DNA of 64,000 bases from Pyricularia pennisetigena (GCF_004337985.1 NC_043743.1:4046580-4110579); one strand, 5' to 3'; counted from the stretch's first letter, positions 1 to 13,239 are shown. Numbers and translations are program-made. The notes: generated by a model not told the origin, from the letters alone.

Positions 1-2368
1 ACAACCCCGGAATCCCTTTATCATGGCAGCTTTGTCGCGCCTACCGCTGTAATGAAACCACTGCATGGGAAAAAAAAAAAAAATACAAGCATGCATCCCA
101 CACTCACCTGGTGCTGGGTTTATTAGACATTGACTGCGATGCAAACAGTAACGTTGCAGTGGTCTGCTCAGATAAGGCGGTGTCAAGACTGCGGAAGGGT
201 GTCGACCAAGGTTCTTTTTGTCACTTGCCCATAGGCCAGGTAATCCCGAATTCTCTCTCCCATAGTCTTTGGAATATGTCTGCCTGCGGATCTGAGTGTT
301 GCCCGTTCCATTTCAACATCTGCCAAGGTAGTTACTACTTACTACCCTCATCATTTCACCAACAAACTCCAAGCCTACTGCTTATCCTGCATAATATCTT
401 TACACAGGGAAGGATAAGCGCCCATGCCAAGCCGCAGAAGCTTGGCAGTTCGGTACTTGGTGGCGTGCCCGCCTTCTATCAACCCTCGGGGTTCAACAAC
501 TCACAGACTGCCGTTGAATTTTAGTCAAGACATGGTGGCCCTCCTCCCCCTCCTCCCCTTTTCTCTGCTGTTCATGTTATTGTTATTTCTTTTCAAGACA
601 TGCCTTTAGACAAGTTCCAGAAACTCCCCATGGTTGGTCAGACCCGTGTTCCCACTCGGTGCTCTTTAGACACGTGGGGTAATTTGCGGTCTGGGGGAAA
701 TAAAAGAGGTATGGGGCGCGTCCAATGAGACATTTGGTTTGCGCTATCTGCAAATTAGGCCCTACAGGGACGGTTAAATTATAGTTCTAGATCTAGCAGG
801 TGAAGGACTTTCGGTGAGGTACCTTGTTCTTGTGGCGCGGAAGGGGCCGCTGCTACGACCCTTATTTGCTATTGCTCAAGATTTAACATGGAGTCCAGGT
901 TGCTTTGTGGGCTCGAATGATGTGCATTTGCGGGTCATCTCGTTTGCTTTTTTGATGTCCTTTTTTTCCCTCATGATGCCATCTTGCCGTGGCTGATCAT
1001 TCCGTATGTGGAAGTCTAGACGAATATCAATTGTTTACACGGCTCTCTTTTTCTCTTCCCATTTATTAGCCTGTGCCTTATCACACAAGACATTCCACGC
1101 CGTCGTCACAGCTTTCTAATCCATTGCATTAGTGGAGTCGGGCTCTCGTGGGCATGTAGCACATGGCATATAGACGCTGTCAAGAACGGCATCCCATCTG
1201 CAGGTGATCACATCGGCGGGATCTGGTGCTGTGCAGCAAAGGCCCGAGTCCGACCCAACATTCGACATTTACCACCTTCCGGATGCGGCCATTCCGCTCA
1301 ATATTGTGCTGAAATCTGGAATCTGGGATGTGGTGTGCTATGAACGTACTGGAGAGAGTTGTTGGTAGGACAAAGGCACCCCCTCCAGTCTGCAAGGGAC
1401 GGGCGGGTTTGTGATTCGATTCGACGAAGAAAAAAAAAAAAAAGAACAAGACAATAACTAAAACAAGGGTAGGGTTTGCTGCAAGTGGGTTGAAACCGCA
1501 TCCGGTCACAGAGGTGCTTTGCTGGCCATCAATGGTCCGGGCCACCGGCGCCTGTGAGGGGAGATGATCACGCCCGGAGTGGAACCGGGTCCAGATCTCG
1601 TGGGCGATGCTCCCAACATGTTCATGGAGCTTTTGGTGTTCTTGGCCGAACACTACTCTCAGATACCACCAAGCCCTTTTACAACCCGGAGCAAAGCCCC
1701 GTGGACTGGAGCCATGACATATCGGCCACGTCTAATGAGGCACACTTTATCCTGCCACTAAGGTTTCTTTCTTTCTTTCTTTCTTTGCTACCATTTGTTT
1801 CCTCGGGCCTGCAGGCCACATTCCACATTCCAGTTACCTATACCCCTTTTCTTGGCGTCGGGGGTTATCTCCGCCTGCCTGCCCTTGCTTTGAGGACGAG
1901 AAAGAGTCCAAAAAAAGGAGCATGGCACAATGAAGTCCTACAAACCCCCGTGAATGAACCTGTCATCCTGTACAAATAGCAACGTTGCCATGAAAGGTCT
2001 CATTTCATGCACCGCCAACAGAAGGGAGGTGTGAAAGGTTGACCGGAAATATCACATTGTTTGACTTGTTATCAAATCGAGACTAAGCAAGCTGATCGGT
2101 GAGCCTTGATGTCTAGAGGGACGCGCGAGAACGCCGAGACATTACCAAGTGCTAGTGTCCGTCTGATAGGGAGGCCACGAGTATAAGACCATGCCGTCCT
2201 GCTCGCGAAATAGATGGCAATGGAGATCCGTTCCTTGCCACGGCCAACATAAGCGACACTCCTTTGTTGCAGCTTTACCGATTTTGTGTTTATAGAGCAA
2301 CCCACGCCTACTTTTGATGCCAGCTCAACTCTGCGACACACCCAAAACGTCGTTCAACATACACAACA
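1..2368. other. Intergenic region, no recognisable gene
   Basis: I see only short open frames here (the longest 137-157 codons). They are low in complexity, overlap each other on both strands and show no domain. A CTTT microsatellite lies at about 1766-1785 and short A tracts at 69-83 and 1430-1443. The last few hundred bases are presumably the promoter of the chitinase gene that starts at 2369. Confidence 0.6.
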
Positions 2369-3874
<1,506 letters not shown>

Positions 3875-5500
3875 GCGCCTTTCTGGTCTGGATGGGGGAT
3901 GGGGGATGAGGATGGGGGAAAATGTGGGTAGGACTGGGATGCGGAGGAGGATGTGGGACTTGGGGGGGGGGGGTTAATTTCTCCCTTTTGGTTCATCCCA
4001 CCGTGTCTCTCTTTTTTTCGCTTTCTTTCGCTTGGTTCCTGATTTTATTTGGTTGGGAGGCTGGGATATCCTTGCTGTCTTGTTCTTTCATGTGATGCCT
4101 GGTTATTGGCAGGGCTTCATTTCTTTTTTCTTTACTTGTACATTCTCACGCGTACAATACCCTATAACTGCGAAGCTTTTATTGTGACATCAACCAAGCA
4201 GGGACACCTTGACAGGCTTTGATTACGTCGTGTTTAGTGTCGCTTACAACCAACTATGCTCGATGGAGCGTTGGTTCCTTGAAAAACGGCACATGACACT
4301 TACGTGGGCCATGGATGTGGTCGCTAGTCCCTCGTCGGATGATGAGTGGATATATATCTATTTTTTTTTCTTCTCTCTCTTTTTTTTGTTGCGCAGCGGA
4401 GAGAAGCAATAATTATTCATGTACCAAATTACTGCACGTGTTGTTTGACCATTGCAAAATGTTTCTTGTCAAGTCAAGTCTCCACCTTGTGTGCTACGTC
4501 GTAACTGAAGCATTTGAAGAAGACGGGGAATCTCCACTTACCGCCCTGGCGCCACGACTTTTTTTTTTTTTTTTTCTCTCTTCTTTCTGTCTTATTCTTT
4601 TGCCCCTTTCTTTTCTAGATTCTTTTTGTTGGTGTTGGTGCGTCTGGGATGCGTGTTCGTGCGGAGAAGGCTCGCTCAAGTTTCCCCCAAACAGACAGAT
4701 TATTTCACCTGACCTTATGCAAGAAATAGTCTGTACTATTTAAAACTTAAAAAGCTTTGACATATGCAGGGTGGTTCATCCTATTTGCAGACATTTTCCA
4801 TTTGTGTTGGAAACTCGGCAAAATGTTTGTGGCTAACAGAGTACTGCAGATTCACAGTAACAAATGCCGGCGCTTTCCGCGAGCCAGAAAAGCAGAAGAA
4901 AAAAAAAATCCTTCCCCCATCTTCTACCATCGTAATTGTTACCTGGAAAATTTCCAAAAAGGCGGAGTGCGGGGATTCCTGGGTTTACGTTGCAGCATTT
5001 CTGGATTCCTTGTCACTGTCACCACTTTTCCCCCGCTTCAACGTCTCCATTCCCCCATCCCCCACAGTTTCGTCAAATCCTCCATTCAAGCCACGCGATT
5101 CAACGGCCCAGACTGCCAGCTTCGGCTAGCAAATCCGCTCCCGCACGAGTCGACGGGTGAACAGGCCCGCAAACGAGCCTGTCTCACGAGGCCGACGATT
5201 CCCTGCCCGGTAAGCGGCAAAGGACAGTTCCAGACCGCAGGGAGGGTTTTGGCTGCCGAGGCCTATTTCGTTTGTTTTCCTGTCAAAAAAAAAAGGTGAA
5301 ATTATGGTCATGTGTGGAGCGGAGAAAACGTCGAGTGGAGATGGTCTTTCTCTGTCGTCTGGCTTATAGAAGAAGAGATCGTCTTCCCTCACCGGACTCT
5401 GGTCTCTGATCCCTTCCTTCTACGCGCTCTTCTTACTCGCCTGCTTTGCTACACCATCTGGCTGCCTGCCTCAGAAGCCAAAGACAACAACAGCGTCAAG
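3875..5500. other. Intergenic region between chitinase and transporter
   Basis: This holds the chitinase 3' region with G- and T-rich tracts and the promoter and 5' leader of the transporter at 5501. A T tract lies at 4560-4575. The open frames of 60-180 codons are compositionally biased and have no recognisable domain. It also contains one arm of a 40-bp inverted repeat, listed separately. Confidence 0.55.
4961..5000 (+). repeat. Left arm of a 40-bp inverted repeat flanking the sugar transporter
   Basis: This 40-base stretch recurs in reverse complement at 7689-7728 with about 38 of 40 matches. It includes the shared core GCGGGGATTCCTGGG. The two arms sit about 500 bp upstream and 240 bp downstream of the transporter gene. 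No other copy was noticed in the window. Confidence 0.8.
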
Positions 5501-7448
5501 ATGGACAAGAAGGAAGATATGACCATCCACGACGACATGGGCGAGAAGCCCGAGGTCGTCGGCAAGACCAAGGAGATGAACACAACCTCGGCCGCTCTGG
5601 CGGCTGCCATTGCTGCTGAGCCGCCACAGCTGATGTCTTCCGGCATGCTGAAGTTGTATGCCATCATGTCGGTCGGTTACTTGGTCTCTACCATGAACGG
5701 TTTCGGTATGTCTTGCTTGTTTGTTTGTTTGTTTGCGATCCCTTTTCCCTTTCCCTTTTTTTTTCTTTTTCTTTTCTTTCTCAATTTCAAGTTCAACATC
5801 TAACAATCAGATACTCTTCTACAGATGGTAGTTTGATGGGCGCCATCAATGACATGAAGACCTACCAGGAAACCTTTGGCCTCAGCTCCGCTGGCTCTTC
5901 GGCCGGCATTGTCTTTATTGTATACAACCTTGGTCAAATCGCCGCTTTCCCCTTCTGCCCTCTGCTCGGTACGTTTTTTTCTTTTTGTGTCAGGCCTTTC
6001 TCGCAAACAAATATCAGAACAGTTGCTGACCAAAATGTTCAGCTGACGGCTACGGACGCCGCTGGTGCATCTTTATCGGCTGTGTCATCGTCCTCGTCGG
6101 CACTGCCATCCAGGGCGCCGCCAACACCCAAAGCATGTTCATTGGTGGTCGTTTCGTCCTCGGTCTGGGTGCCTCGATCGCGTCGGCCGCCGCCCCTGCC
6201 TACACAGTTGAGCTCGCGCACCCGGCGTACAGAGGATTCATGGCCGGCATGTACAACAACTTTTGGTGGATCGGCAACATCCTGGCCGGGTGGACCACGT
6301 ACGGCACCAACCTGAACTTCAACAACGCCTGGGCCTGGCGCGTCCCCACCATCCTGCAGTGTGCCCTGCCGTCCATCGTCATGGTCATGATCCTCTTCTT
6401 CCCCGAGTCGCCCCGTTGGCTGATCGCCCAGGACCGCACCGAGGAGGCCCTTGCCATCTTCGCAAAGTACCACGGCGACGGCAACCCCGACAGCGCCATT
6501 GTGCAGCTTCAGTACCGCGAGATTGTCGAGGAGAGGGAGGCCATGAGGGACGACAACCCCTGGTGGGACTTCCGCGAGCTGGTCAACACTCGCTCTGCTC
6601 GCTACCGTCTTTCCATGGTTGTCATGATGGCCTTTTTTGGACAGTGGTCTGGTATGTTTTCTTTGTCTTTTTCTTCACTTATGGGGAGAGGCTAGATTGG
6701 TCACGAGGTTGAAGCGATTGAAATTACGACAACTAACAAAACAAAAAAAAAAAAACCCCCTCGTCCCACAGGTAACAACGTCGTTTCCTACTTTATGCCT
6801 GCCATGGTCAAGGAGGCCGGCATCAACGACGGCAACACCCGCCTGCTCCTCAACGCCATCAACCCGCTCTTTGGGCTCATCGCCTCCGTCTTTGGAGCCT
6901 ACATGCTCGACCGGGTCGGCCGCCGCTTCATGATGTTGGCTGGCCTGACGGGCGCGCTCTTCTTCTACGTCCTGCTGACGGCCTTCACAGCCGAGGTCAA
7001 GAACAACCCGAACCTGTCGTACGGCGTCATCGTCTCCATCTACCTCTTCGGCATCTTTTTCGCCGCCGGTTTCACGCCGCTCCAGACCCTGTACTCGATG
7101 GAGTGCCTCACCAACAGGACGCGCGCCAAGGGCTCGGGCATCAACTTCCTGTTCCTCAACATCGCCATGATCGTCAACACGTACGGCATCGCCGTCGGCA
7201 TGGAGGCCATCCAGTGGAAGCTGTACCTCGTCTACATCGCCTGGATCTCGATCGAGATCGCCATCATCTACTTCTTCGCCGTCGAGACGGCGGGCAAGAC
7301 GCTCGAGGAGCTCGGGAGCATCTTTGAGGCGCCCAACCCGCGCAAGGCGAGCACGCAAAAGACCAGGATCGAGGTCGACGAGGCTGGAAACATCCTCAGC
7401 ATGTCCAGCGGTGACGGCAGGGTGCGTGATTCGGAAAGGGCCATTTGA
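5501..7448 (+). CDS. MFS sugar transporter (sugar porter family), four exons
   Basis: Exons are 5501-5705, 5825-5968, 6043-6651 and 6772-7448, giving 544 residues. All three introns are phase 1 with GT-AG ends, and joining them restores conserved motifs: NGFDGSLMGAI (about 66-76) across intron 1 and LLADGYGRRW (about 115-124) across intron 2. Sugar-porter signatures present are GRFVLGLG (152-159), PESPRW (237-242) and DRVGRR (366-371). The end carries VETAGKTLEEL in place of the usual PETKG motif. Twelve hydrophobic segments are expected, with a cytosolic N-terminus of about 50 residues. The protein should import a hexose or disaccharide by proton symport across the plasma membrane. It resembles the lactose-permease/hexose-transporter branch, but the substrate cannot be read from sequence. 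Confidence 0.93.
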
Positions 7449-8089
7449 GATGGTGCGATGGCGGGGGAGGAGGACTTGTTTTTTTTTTTTTGAGACGGGG
7501 GCCTATGCGGCGTTTAAAGGGGTTGTTAATGGGTTTGGGTAGTCGTTTTGAATACTAGTACTTTTACGAACAATGGGACTGTTTTTTTTTATTTTTATTT
7601 ATTTTTATTCTTTTCTATTTTGTTGTCAAGGAACCCAGGATTTGGTACTAATCGAGACGCGTTGGTTATTTACAGGAATCGTGGGTTAAAATGCTGCAAC
7701 GTAAGCCCAGGAATCCCCGCATTCCGCCCTGGTGGTGCTGGTTTTTTATTTTTTTTTCCGTAATTGGCAAATAAGAAATGGTGGTTTGGGTTCCGCCACA
7801 TAAGATGATTGGAGCAGGGTGATGATGATGCAATCCGTACATTGAGTATATGTTTAAACGCACACTCCTGCCAGTTGCCAAGACCAAACGCTAACACCAA
7901 AACCGATGTGAAACGGAGTTTGAAAGGAGCAAAAAAAACCCTTTTGCAAACCGAAAATTAAAAAAAAGAAAAATTAAAAACAAAAAAAAAAACAAAAAAA
8001 AAAAAAAAAAAAAAAAAACACCAAAGCCAGCCCTAGATCAAGCCCGCAGCACCCCCCCCCAACTAGCTACATCAAGCAAACCCCGCCCC
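7449..8089. other. Intergenic region, convergent 3' ends
   Basis: The 3' regions of the transporter (plus strand) and the mannosidase (minus strand) meet here. The region holds T-rich stretches near 7580-7620 and A-rich stretches at 7930-8020. It also holds the second arm of the 40-bp inverted repeat. No gene is seen. Confidence 0.6.
7689..7728 (-). repeat. Right arm of the 40-bp inverted repeat
   Basis: The reverse complement of this segment matches 4961-5000 at about 38 of 40 positions. Similarity fades on both sides, although a GATTCC word recurs just inside each arm. Confidence 0.8.
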
Positions 8090-9754
8090 CTACACCGGCG
8101 TCTTGGCCGTGACCTTGAACGGGTGGGCCTCGGTGTTGTAGACGTAAAAGTTCTTGTTGTCGCCGGCGCCGGGCTTGCTGGTGGCGCCGACGTCCCACTC
8201 TCCCTTCTTCTCGGCCTGGATCAGGTACTGGTACTTGAGGGTCTCGGCGAGCATGAAGCTCTGCATGATGCTGCCGATGACGCCGCCGCCGTCCTCGCGC
8301 AGGACGTTCCTGATGTAGCCGAAGCCCTTGCCGCCGGGGACGCGCATGGTCCGGTTCTGGGCCAGGGTGGAGGCCCAGGCCACGTCGCGCCAGTACCGGT
8401 CGCCGGTCCACTGGTAGGCGTAGTACCAGGTCTCGACGGCCTCGGGCGCCTGGCCGGCGATGGTGTAGCCGTCCTGCAGGTAGAAGCCGGCCTTGTTGTA
8501 GAAGCCGGTCTGGTTGGCGACGGCGGCGTTGGTCCGGAGCGTGTGCAGGTCCCAGCTGTAGAGGGCGGGGCCGATGCCCGAGGCCGTCTGCCGGTACCCG
8601 TTGGCGCAGTACTCGGCAAAGTCGAGCCCGTGCTGCAGCCAGTCGGGCCGCCTCAGCGCCGTGCTGCCCAGGATGAAGGAGCCGCCGATGAAGCAGGCCA
8701 GGGACTCGGTGTAGTTGACCTGGCGCGTGTCGGCAAACGCCGTCACCATGGTCAGGTCCGGGCGCGAGGAAGGGTGGGAGAGCAGGTGGGCCACGGCCGA
8801 GTCGGCCGCCTTGGTGAAGCGCTCGCCGTAGCTGGCGTACCTGTCCGGGTCGTAGACGTACATCTTGACCAGGTACTCGTACGCCGAGTCGTTGCCCGAC
8901 GTGAACCCGCCGTACCGGTCTAGGATCTCGCCCGTGTCGCAGTTGAACAGCCCGCCCGTGAGCCCCGGCCACACCTCGGCCGACGGCTTGAGGAAGTAGC
9001 CCTCGGCCTTTTGCGCCAGCTGCCCGTACTGCGCGTCGCCCGTGAGGTCCGACAGGTGCTGCCACTCCAGCACGAGCGTGCCCATCTCGGCCAGGCTGAT
9101 GGACTGCGCCCCGCTGTCCAGCTTCCCGTCGTCGGCAAACGTCCGGTTCTCGATGAAGAGCTGGCCCACGGGGATCCCCGTCTTGGTGTTGAATGCGAAC
9201 TTGAGCGTGTCCGCGAGCGTCTTTGCCTGCCGGAGCAGCGCCTCGACGTTCTCGGTCTTGACCGGCAGGTGCCTGAACGGGCCCTTGAGCAGGTCGTATG
9301 CCGACAGGAGGCCGCCCAGGTAGCGGATGTTGGTCTCGAACAGGCTGACCTTTGAGGGCCTCGGCGTGTTGGTCTTGGTGAAGTTGATGGTGGGGATGTA
9401 GTCCAGGATGGTGTTGACGATGTCGGTCTGCTCCATGATGATGGCCGTGTCGAGCCCGTCCACCGCCGTCGCGCCCCAGCCGTTGCGGTCGTCCGAGTAG
9501 TTGGCGTACAGCGGCCGCAGCGAGTCGTGCGGGAACGCGTGCACGTGGTAGGCCTCCCAGGCGTACCGGAACATCTCCACCACCGCCTGGGCCCGCGCCG
9601 TCTGGTTGCTCTCGAACCCCGTGTAGTCGTACCCGGTCCCTTTCTGCTTGGGGTACGCCAGTTCCTGAGCCGACGCCGCTTCTGCCGAAGCAGGCAGGGC
9701 ACTCAGGAAGAGACCCCCGAGCACAAGGACGAAGGATGACAATCTGCGCGCCAT
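8090..9754 (-). CDS. Secreted GH47 alpha-1,2-mannosidase (class I)
   Basis: A single open frame of 554 residues without introns. GH47 enzymes trim alpha-1,2-linked mannose from high-mannose N-glycans; this one has a signal peptide (about residues 1-26) and no transmembrane anchor beyond it, so it is probably secreted or lumenal like the Penicillium and Aspergillus secreted enzymes. Family motifs are clear: AFPHDSLRPL at about 73-82, NGWGATAVDGLDT at 91-103, SLFETNIRYLGG at 137-148 with the conserved Glu140, and the C-terminal NTEAHPF at 540-546 whose Thr is the calcium ligand in the family. Length is normal. A 71-base A tract (sense strand) lies directly before the start codon. The downstream neighbour is the convergent transporter gene. 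Confidence 0.93.
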   Translation of the reverse strand: MARRLSSFVLVLGGLFLSALPASAEAASAQELAYPKQKGTGYDYTGFESNQTARAQAVVEMFRYAWEAYHVHAFPHDSLRPLYANYSDDRNGWGATAVDGLDTAIIMEQTDIVNTILDYIPTINFTKTNTPRPSKVSLFETNIRYLGGLLSAYDLLKGPFRHLPVKTENVEALLRQAKTLADTLKFAFNTKTGIPVGQLFIENRTFADDGKLDSGAQSISLAEMGTLVLEWQHLSDLTGDAQYGQLAQKAEGYFLKPSAEVWPGLTGGLFNCDTGEILDRYGGFTSGNDSAYEYLVKMYVYDPDRYASYGERFTKAADSAVAHLLSHPSSRPDLTMVTAFADTRQVNYTESLACFIGGSFILGSTALRRPDWLQHGLDFAEYCANGYRQTASGIGPALYSWDLHTLRTNAAVANQTGFYNKAGFYLQDGYTIAGQAPEAVETWYYAYQWTGDRYWRDVAWASTLAQNRTMRVPGGKGFGYIRNVLREDGGGVIGSIMQSFMLAETLKYQYLIQAEKKGEWDVGATSKPGAGDNKNFYVYNTEAHPFKVTAKTPV

Positions 9755-9756
9755 TT

Positions 9757-9758
<2 letters not shown>

Positions 9759-9829
<71 letters not shown>
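9759..9829. repeat. 71-base homopolymer T tract (A tract in the mannosidase leader)
   Basis: An uninterrupted run of 71 T on the plus strand. On the sense strand of the GH47 gene it is 71 A ending four bases before the ATG (A71-G-AAA-ATG), so it would lie in the promoter or 5' leader. The length may not be exact because homopolymers are prone to sequencing and assembly error. Confidence 0.85.
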
Positions 9830-9830
<1 letters not shown>

Positions 9831-10905
9831 TTTGCCTATGACTACAGTTGCGGTGAGGGTCACAGAGCGTTGAGAATCCTAAAGGGGGATAGATCAGAGA
9901 GGCATGTCCCCCTCCCCTTTTAATATAAATGTTTGTTGATCTGCAGGCTGAGCAGGCCGATTGCCTGTAAAATTGAGTTTTATTTGAATATGCCGTGAAA
10001 ACTTTAATTGACTCGGTCGAACGACGCATTTCGAATTAATTTAGGAGCCATTAATCAGTTCCCGATCAGGTCCATTTCGCCGATGACACGAGCCACTGCC
10101 AAGGTAGAAAACATGGCAAGCACGCCAACATCATAAACTTTGATATAGTAATATCCTGCTGGTCATACATGTCATATCCTCTGCTGCTGTTGACCCTGTC
10201 TGCTCGGGCGCCGGCAACACACCTTTTGTCCGTTGCGGCTCTGTCTGATCTAATATCCCACTTTCCAAGATTCTGGACACAATCCTTCATGCATAATTTA
10301 GATCAGACTGACTCAACGAATCCGGTACCGAGCAAGGAAATATTTCCTTTTCAACCAGGATGATTCACAGTGCAAAACATAAATAAAGATGAAAGACCAA
10401 AACAAATTTGAACATAAATCTATCGTAAAAAGAGTGTGTATCCTAGAGTTGAAGATCGTAAAAACAGCTTTGACTTCAACAAAGCAGTTGGGGACCGGAA
10501 GCCCATGCCATGGCAAAGCAAACAAAAAAACCCCCCATGCATTCCAGTTGCTGGAAAAGAAGAATGACAAACACCAGGGCCTATTGAGAGAGTCCCTACC
10601 AGGAGAGAGCGCCGACCATGCAGACAGGCCAGAACAAAACAGACGAAATCAAGTGACAAAAAGAAAACAAGACAGGACAGGCAAAAAGAAAAGGAAGCAA
10701 AACAAAAACAAAAAAGAAGCAAGCCACAGAGCAAAAAAAAAAAAAAAAAGGGAGGCAGCTTTGCTGCATGAGAAGATAGATGCAAATCTGCCTGCAGCAT
10801 CGGGTCCGCTGCTCACAAATTCAACTTGAAGCAGCCCGGCACAGAAAAAAAAAAACAGCACATGCACGCCCGGACGTCAAGAACCATGGAGCATATCTCA
10901 GCACC
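9830..10905. other. Intergenic region upstream of the mannosidase
   Basis: Promoter side of the GH47 gene and 3' side of the lysine-rich secreted protein gene (both minus strand). The part at 10,560-10,860 is A-rich with several A tracts and reads as a 3' untranslated region. No supported gene. Confidence 0.55.
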
Positions 10906-11712
10906 TTAGAAAATGGCGGGGAGCTTGATGGGCAGAGAGCGCTTGCCCTTGGGCTTGGAGGGCTTGCGCCTGGGGCTGGTGCTGTTGGTTCCCTTGCCGG
11001 GGCCCTTGGGCTTCTTGGGACCCTTGGACTTCTTGGAGTCCTCGGGCTGCCCCTCGTTGCCACAGTCATTGCCGGACTCGGCAATCCAGCTGCGCTTCTG
11101 GTTGCCACCCTTGTTGTCCTTGCCACCCTTGTTGTCCTTGCCGCAGCCCTTCCCGGACTCGGAGTCCTTGCCGGGCTTCTCATCTGCAGCGGCGTCCATG
11201 GAGTCGCGCTCCTGCAGGTTCACGCTGCGCTTGGGCTTGCCGTCCTTGTTGGGATCGCTCTTCTTGGGAGGCTTGCCGGGCTTGGTGTTGTTCTTGCCGC
11301 CCGGCAGATGCTTCTTCTTGCCGTCTTTGCTCTTCTTGCCGTCGTTGCTCTTCTTGGTGCCGTCGTCATCCCCCTCGGACCCGGCCTTCTTGACCACGGC
11401 GTCCTGGGGATCGCTAAAGAGCTCCGCCGACGCGGCGCGCTTGACCTCGGCCTTGCCCGGCTTGCCCGGCTTGGTAGAGTTGGATTTGGGGGGCTTGGGC
11501 AGGTGCTTCTTTAGGTCCTCGAACTTCTTCTTGCCCTCCTCGATCTTGTCCTTGATGTCCCGCTTCTGGCGCTTATCAAACTGGGCGGGGACCGGACCGA
11601 TCCCGAGGACCGGGTTCCGGGCCTGCAGGGCCGCGTTGGCTCCGTCTCCGTTTGCGGGGACGGCCAGAGTGGCCGAGGCCAGGAAGCTGACGATCAGAGT
11701 CTCGAACCTCAT
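10906..11712 (-). CDS. Lysine-rich secreted precursor with repeated Lys-Arg sites, function unknown
   Basis: An intronless frame of 268 residues starting at 11,712. An in-frame upstream extension is pure low-complexity Phe/Ser, so I chose the Met that begins the signal peptide (MRFETLIVSF, cleavage near Ala18-Ala20). The rest is hydrophilic and very rich in Lys, Gly, Pro and Asp. Lys-Arg pairs, the classic Kex2 cleavage site, fall at 47-48, 50-51, 91-92, 161-162, 206-207 and 257-258. They would release peptides of about 40, 70, 45, 50 and 10 residues; the last is SLPIKLPAIF. Two Cys (180, 197) and three N-glycosylation sequons (near 78, 141, 243) are present, as are short KPGKPGK and GKDNKGG repeats. 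I do not recognise a family. It could be a Kex2-processed repeat protein or simply a basic wall-associated protein. No mating-pheromone motif is visible. Confidence 0.72.
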   Translation of the reverse strand: MRFETLIVSFLASATLAVPANGDGANAALQARNPVLGIGPVPAQFDKRQKRDIKDKIEEGKKKFEDLKKHLPKPPKSNSTKPGKPGKAEVKRAASAELFSDPQDAVVKKAGSEGDDDGTKKSNDGKKSKDGKKKHLPGGKNNTKPGKPPKKSDPNKDGKPKRSVNLQERDSMDAAADEKPGKDSESGKGCGKDNKGGKDNKGGNQKRSWIAESGNDCGNEGQPEDSKKSKGPKKPKGPGKGTNSTSPRRKPSKPKGKRSLPIKLPAIF

Positions 11713-13239
11713 CTTGGCGGTTTGTGTGTGAGAGGGGTTATAAGATGAGAAACAAAAGACAATGAAAACGACTTGGTAACGACAGCAAATCGAAAGGAGA
11801 AAAAAAAAAAAAGGGAAAAAAAAGAGAAAAAATGATGACAAAGGGAACAAGGAAAAAAAAGGAAAAGATAGGAAAAAGGAAAAAGAGACCAAAGAGGAGG
11901 TGGTGGTGAGAAAGAAGCAGAACAGATGGACAAAGGGCGGACAACGCCCTTCTTTTATCTTTGCTCGCTTGCCATATCAAGCATCCAAACCGGGTCAAGG
12001 TCCCAAAGATCGTCTGCAGCCAGAGACAGCATCTTCACGGTTGAGTTTCTATTTCGGAATGCAGGTATACTGCTGCATCCGTTCTGGTATCAAGATTAGT
12101 GGGCTCATGAAAGCTTCTTTTGGATGGATATAGGGGGTCGCATAGTCAACGCATGCAACACCTAACCGCGGTGCAACCAACTCCCCTACTACGTAGTGCA
12201 ACAAGACCAAATCCAAAATTCCAGACCCCGGGGATGCGCTGCAAGCTTCTACGCTACTGTAGGGGGTATTAGCAGCGAGCAAAAACCTCAGCTTGGCGCA
12301 TTGAACTGGTGGAGAAGCAAGATCGACGAGCGGCAACTCATCCAGCGGCCGGGGATAGGCCTCCGCAATCTCTCAGAAGGGATAATCCTACGTAGGCCCG
12401 TCGGCTTGTCGCTGGGGCGCGAAGCAGGGCTTTTGCCAATCAAGGTTTTTTTTTTTTGTTTTTGCCTTGTTGCTCAACCCAAACCCCAACCCCGGCTACC
12501 CGTTTGCTTGCCGTGCCCCATCGCCCCGACTCGTGTATCTGTTTCGGCCGGGACCCGCCGCCCCGAGAATAGCATGAACCCTCCCCATCCCCTAAAGTTG
12601 CTTGAATGAAGGCCGTGGAGCGAGCAAACTGGACAATGCCTTCGACAGGGAGGCGAGGCTGTGACCACTTTGAGTGAAACCCACCTTGCTCCCGAGAAAG
12701 AAGGAAAAAAAGCTTGATTTTGATTTTCTTGGAGGGGGCAAAGACTTTATTTGCATTTTTGTTTCGTGGAATTGGAGTTTGGCAAATATACAACATACGC
12801 AAAAGAGTCTAGACTAGACTTGGACTAGCACCACATGTCATGCGTTCCTTTGCTATAATAATGCAGTTTGCCTCTTTATTTTTGTAAACTGTCATGTTTT
12901 ATTTAATTTATTATTCGCCTGTAGGTCCCGGAGCCTCCAACTACCCATCGAGGTGGAGATAAAGCCCGACTCACGTAGCTGCAGCCATCTTCCTAGCAAT
13001 GTGATCTGCCCGGATTCGCCCTCGGCAGATCTGCAGTCGATAGACGGCAAGGAGCTTGTTGTTAATTTTTTTTTTTATTCATGACGTAGCTGACTTTTCC
13101 CTCCCCTGAACAAGCATACAAAATACCATCTTGTACAAAACTCCCGCCTCCTCCCTTAAACATGCATACATACAAAATACTATCTTGCACAGACTCCCGC
13201 CTCCCGCCCCCCCTGCCCATGGAACAAGGGGGCTTTTCT
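11713..13239. other. Intergenic region
   Basis: The A/T-rich leader (11,713-11,900) of the lysine-rich protein gene is followed by about 1.3 kb with only short biased open frames. T-rich tracts occur near 12,445 and 13,063. Nothing in it resembles a conserved gene. Confidence 0.55.

Noticed and set aside
9703..10029. Open frames with poly-Lys or poly-Phe runs near homopolymer tracts
   Set aside because: They exist only because homopolymers contain no stops. No start context and no domain.
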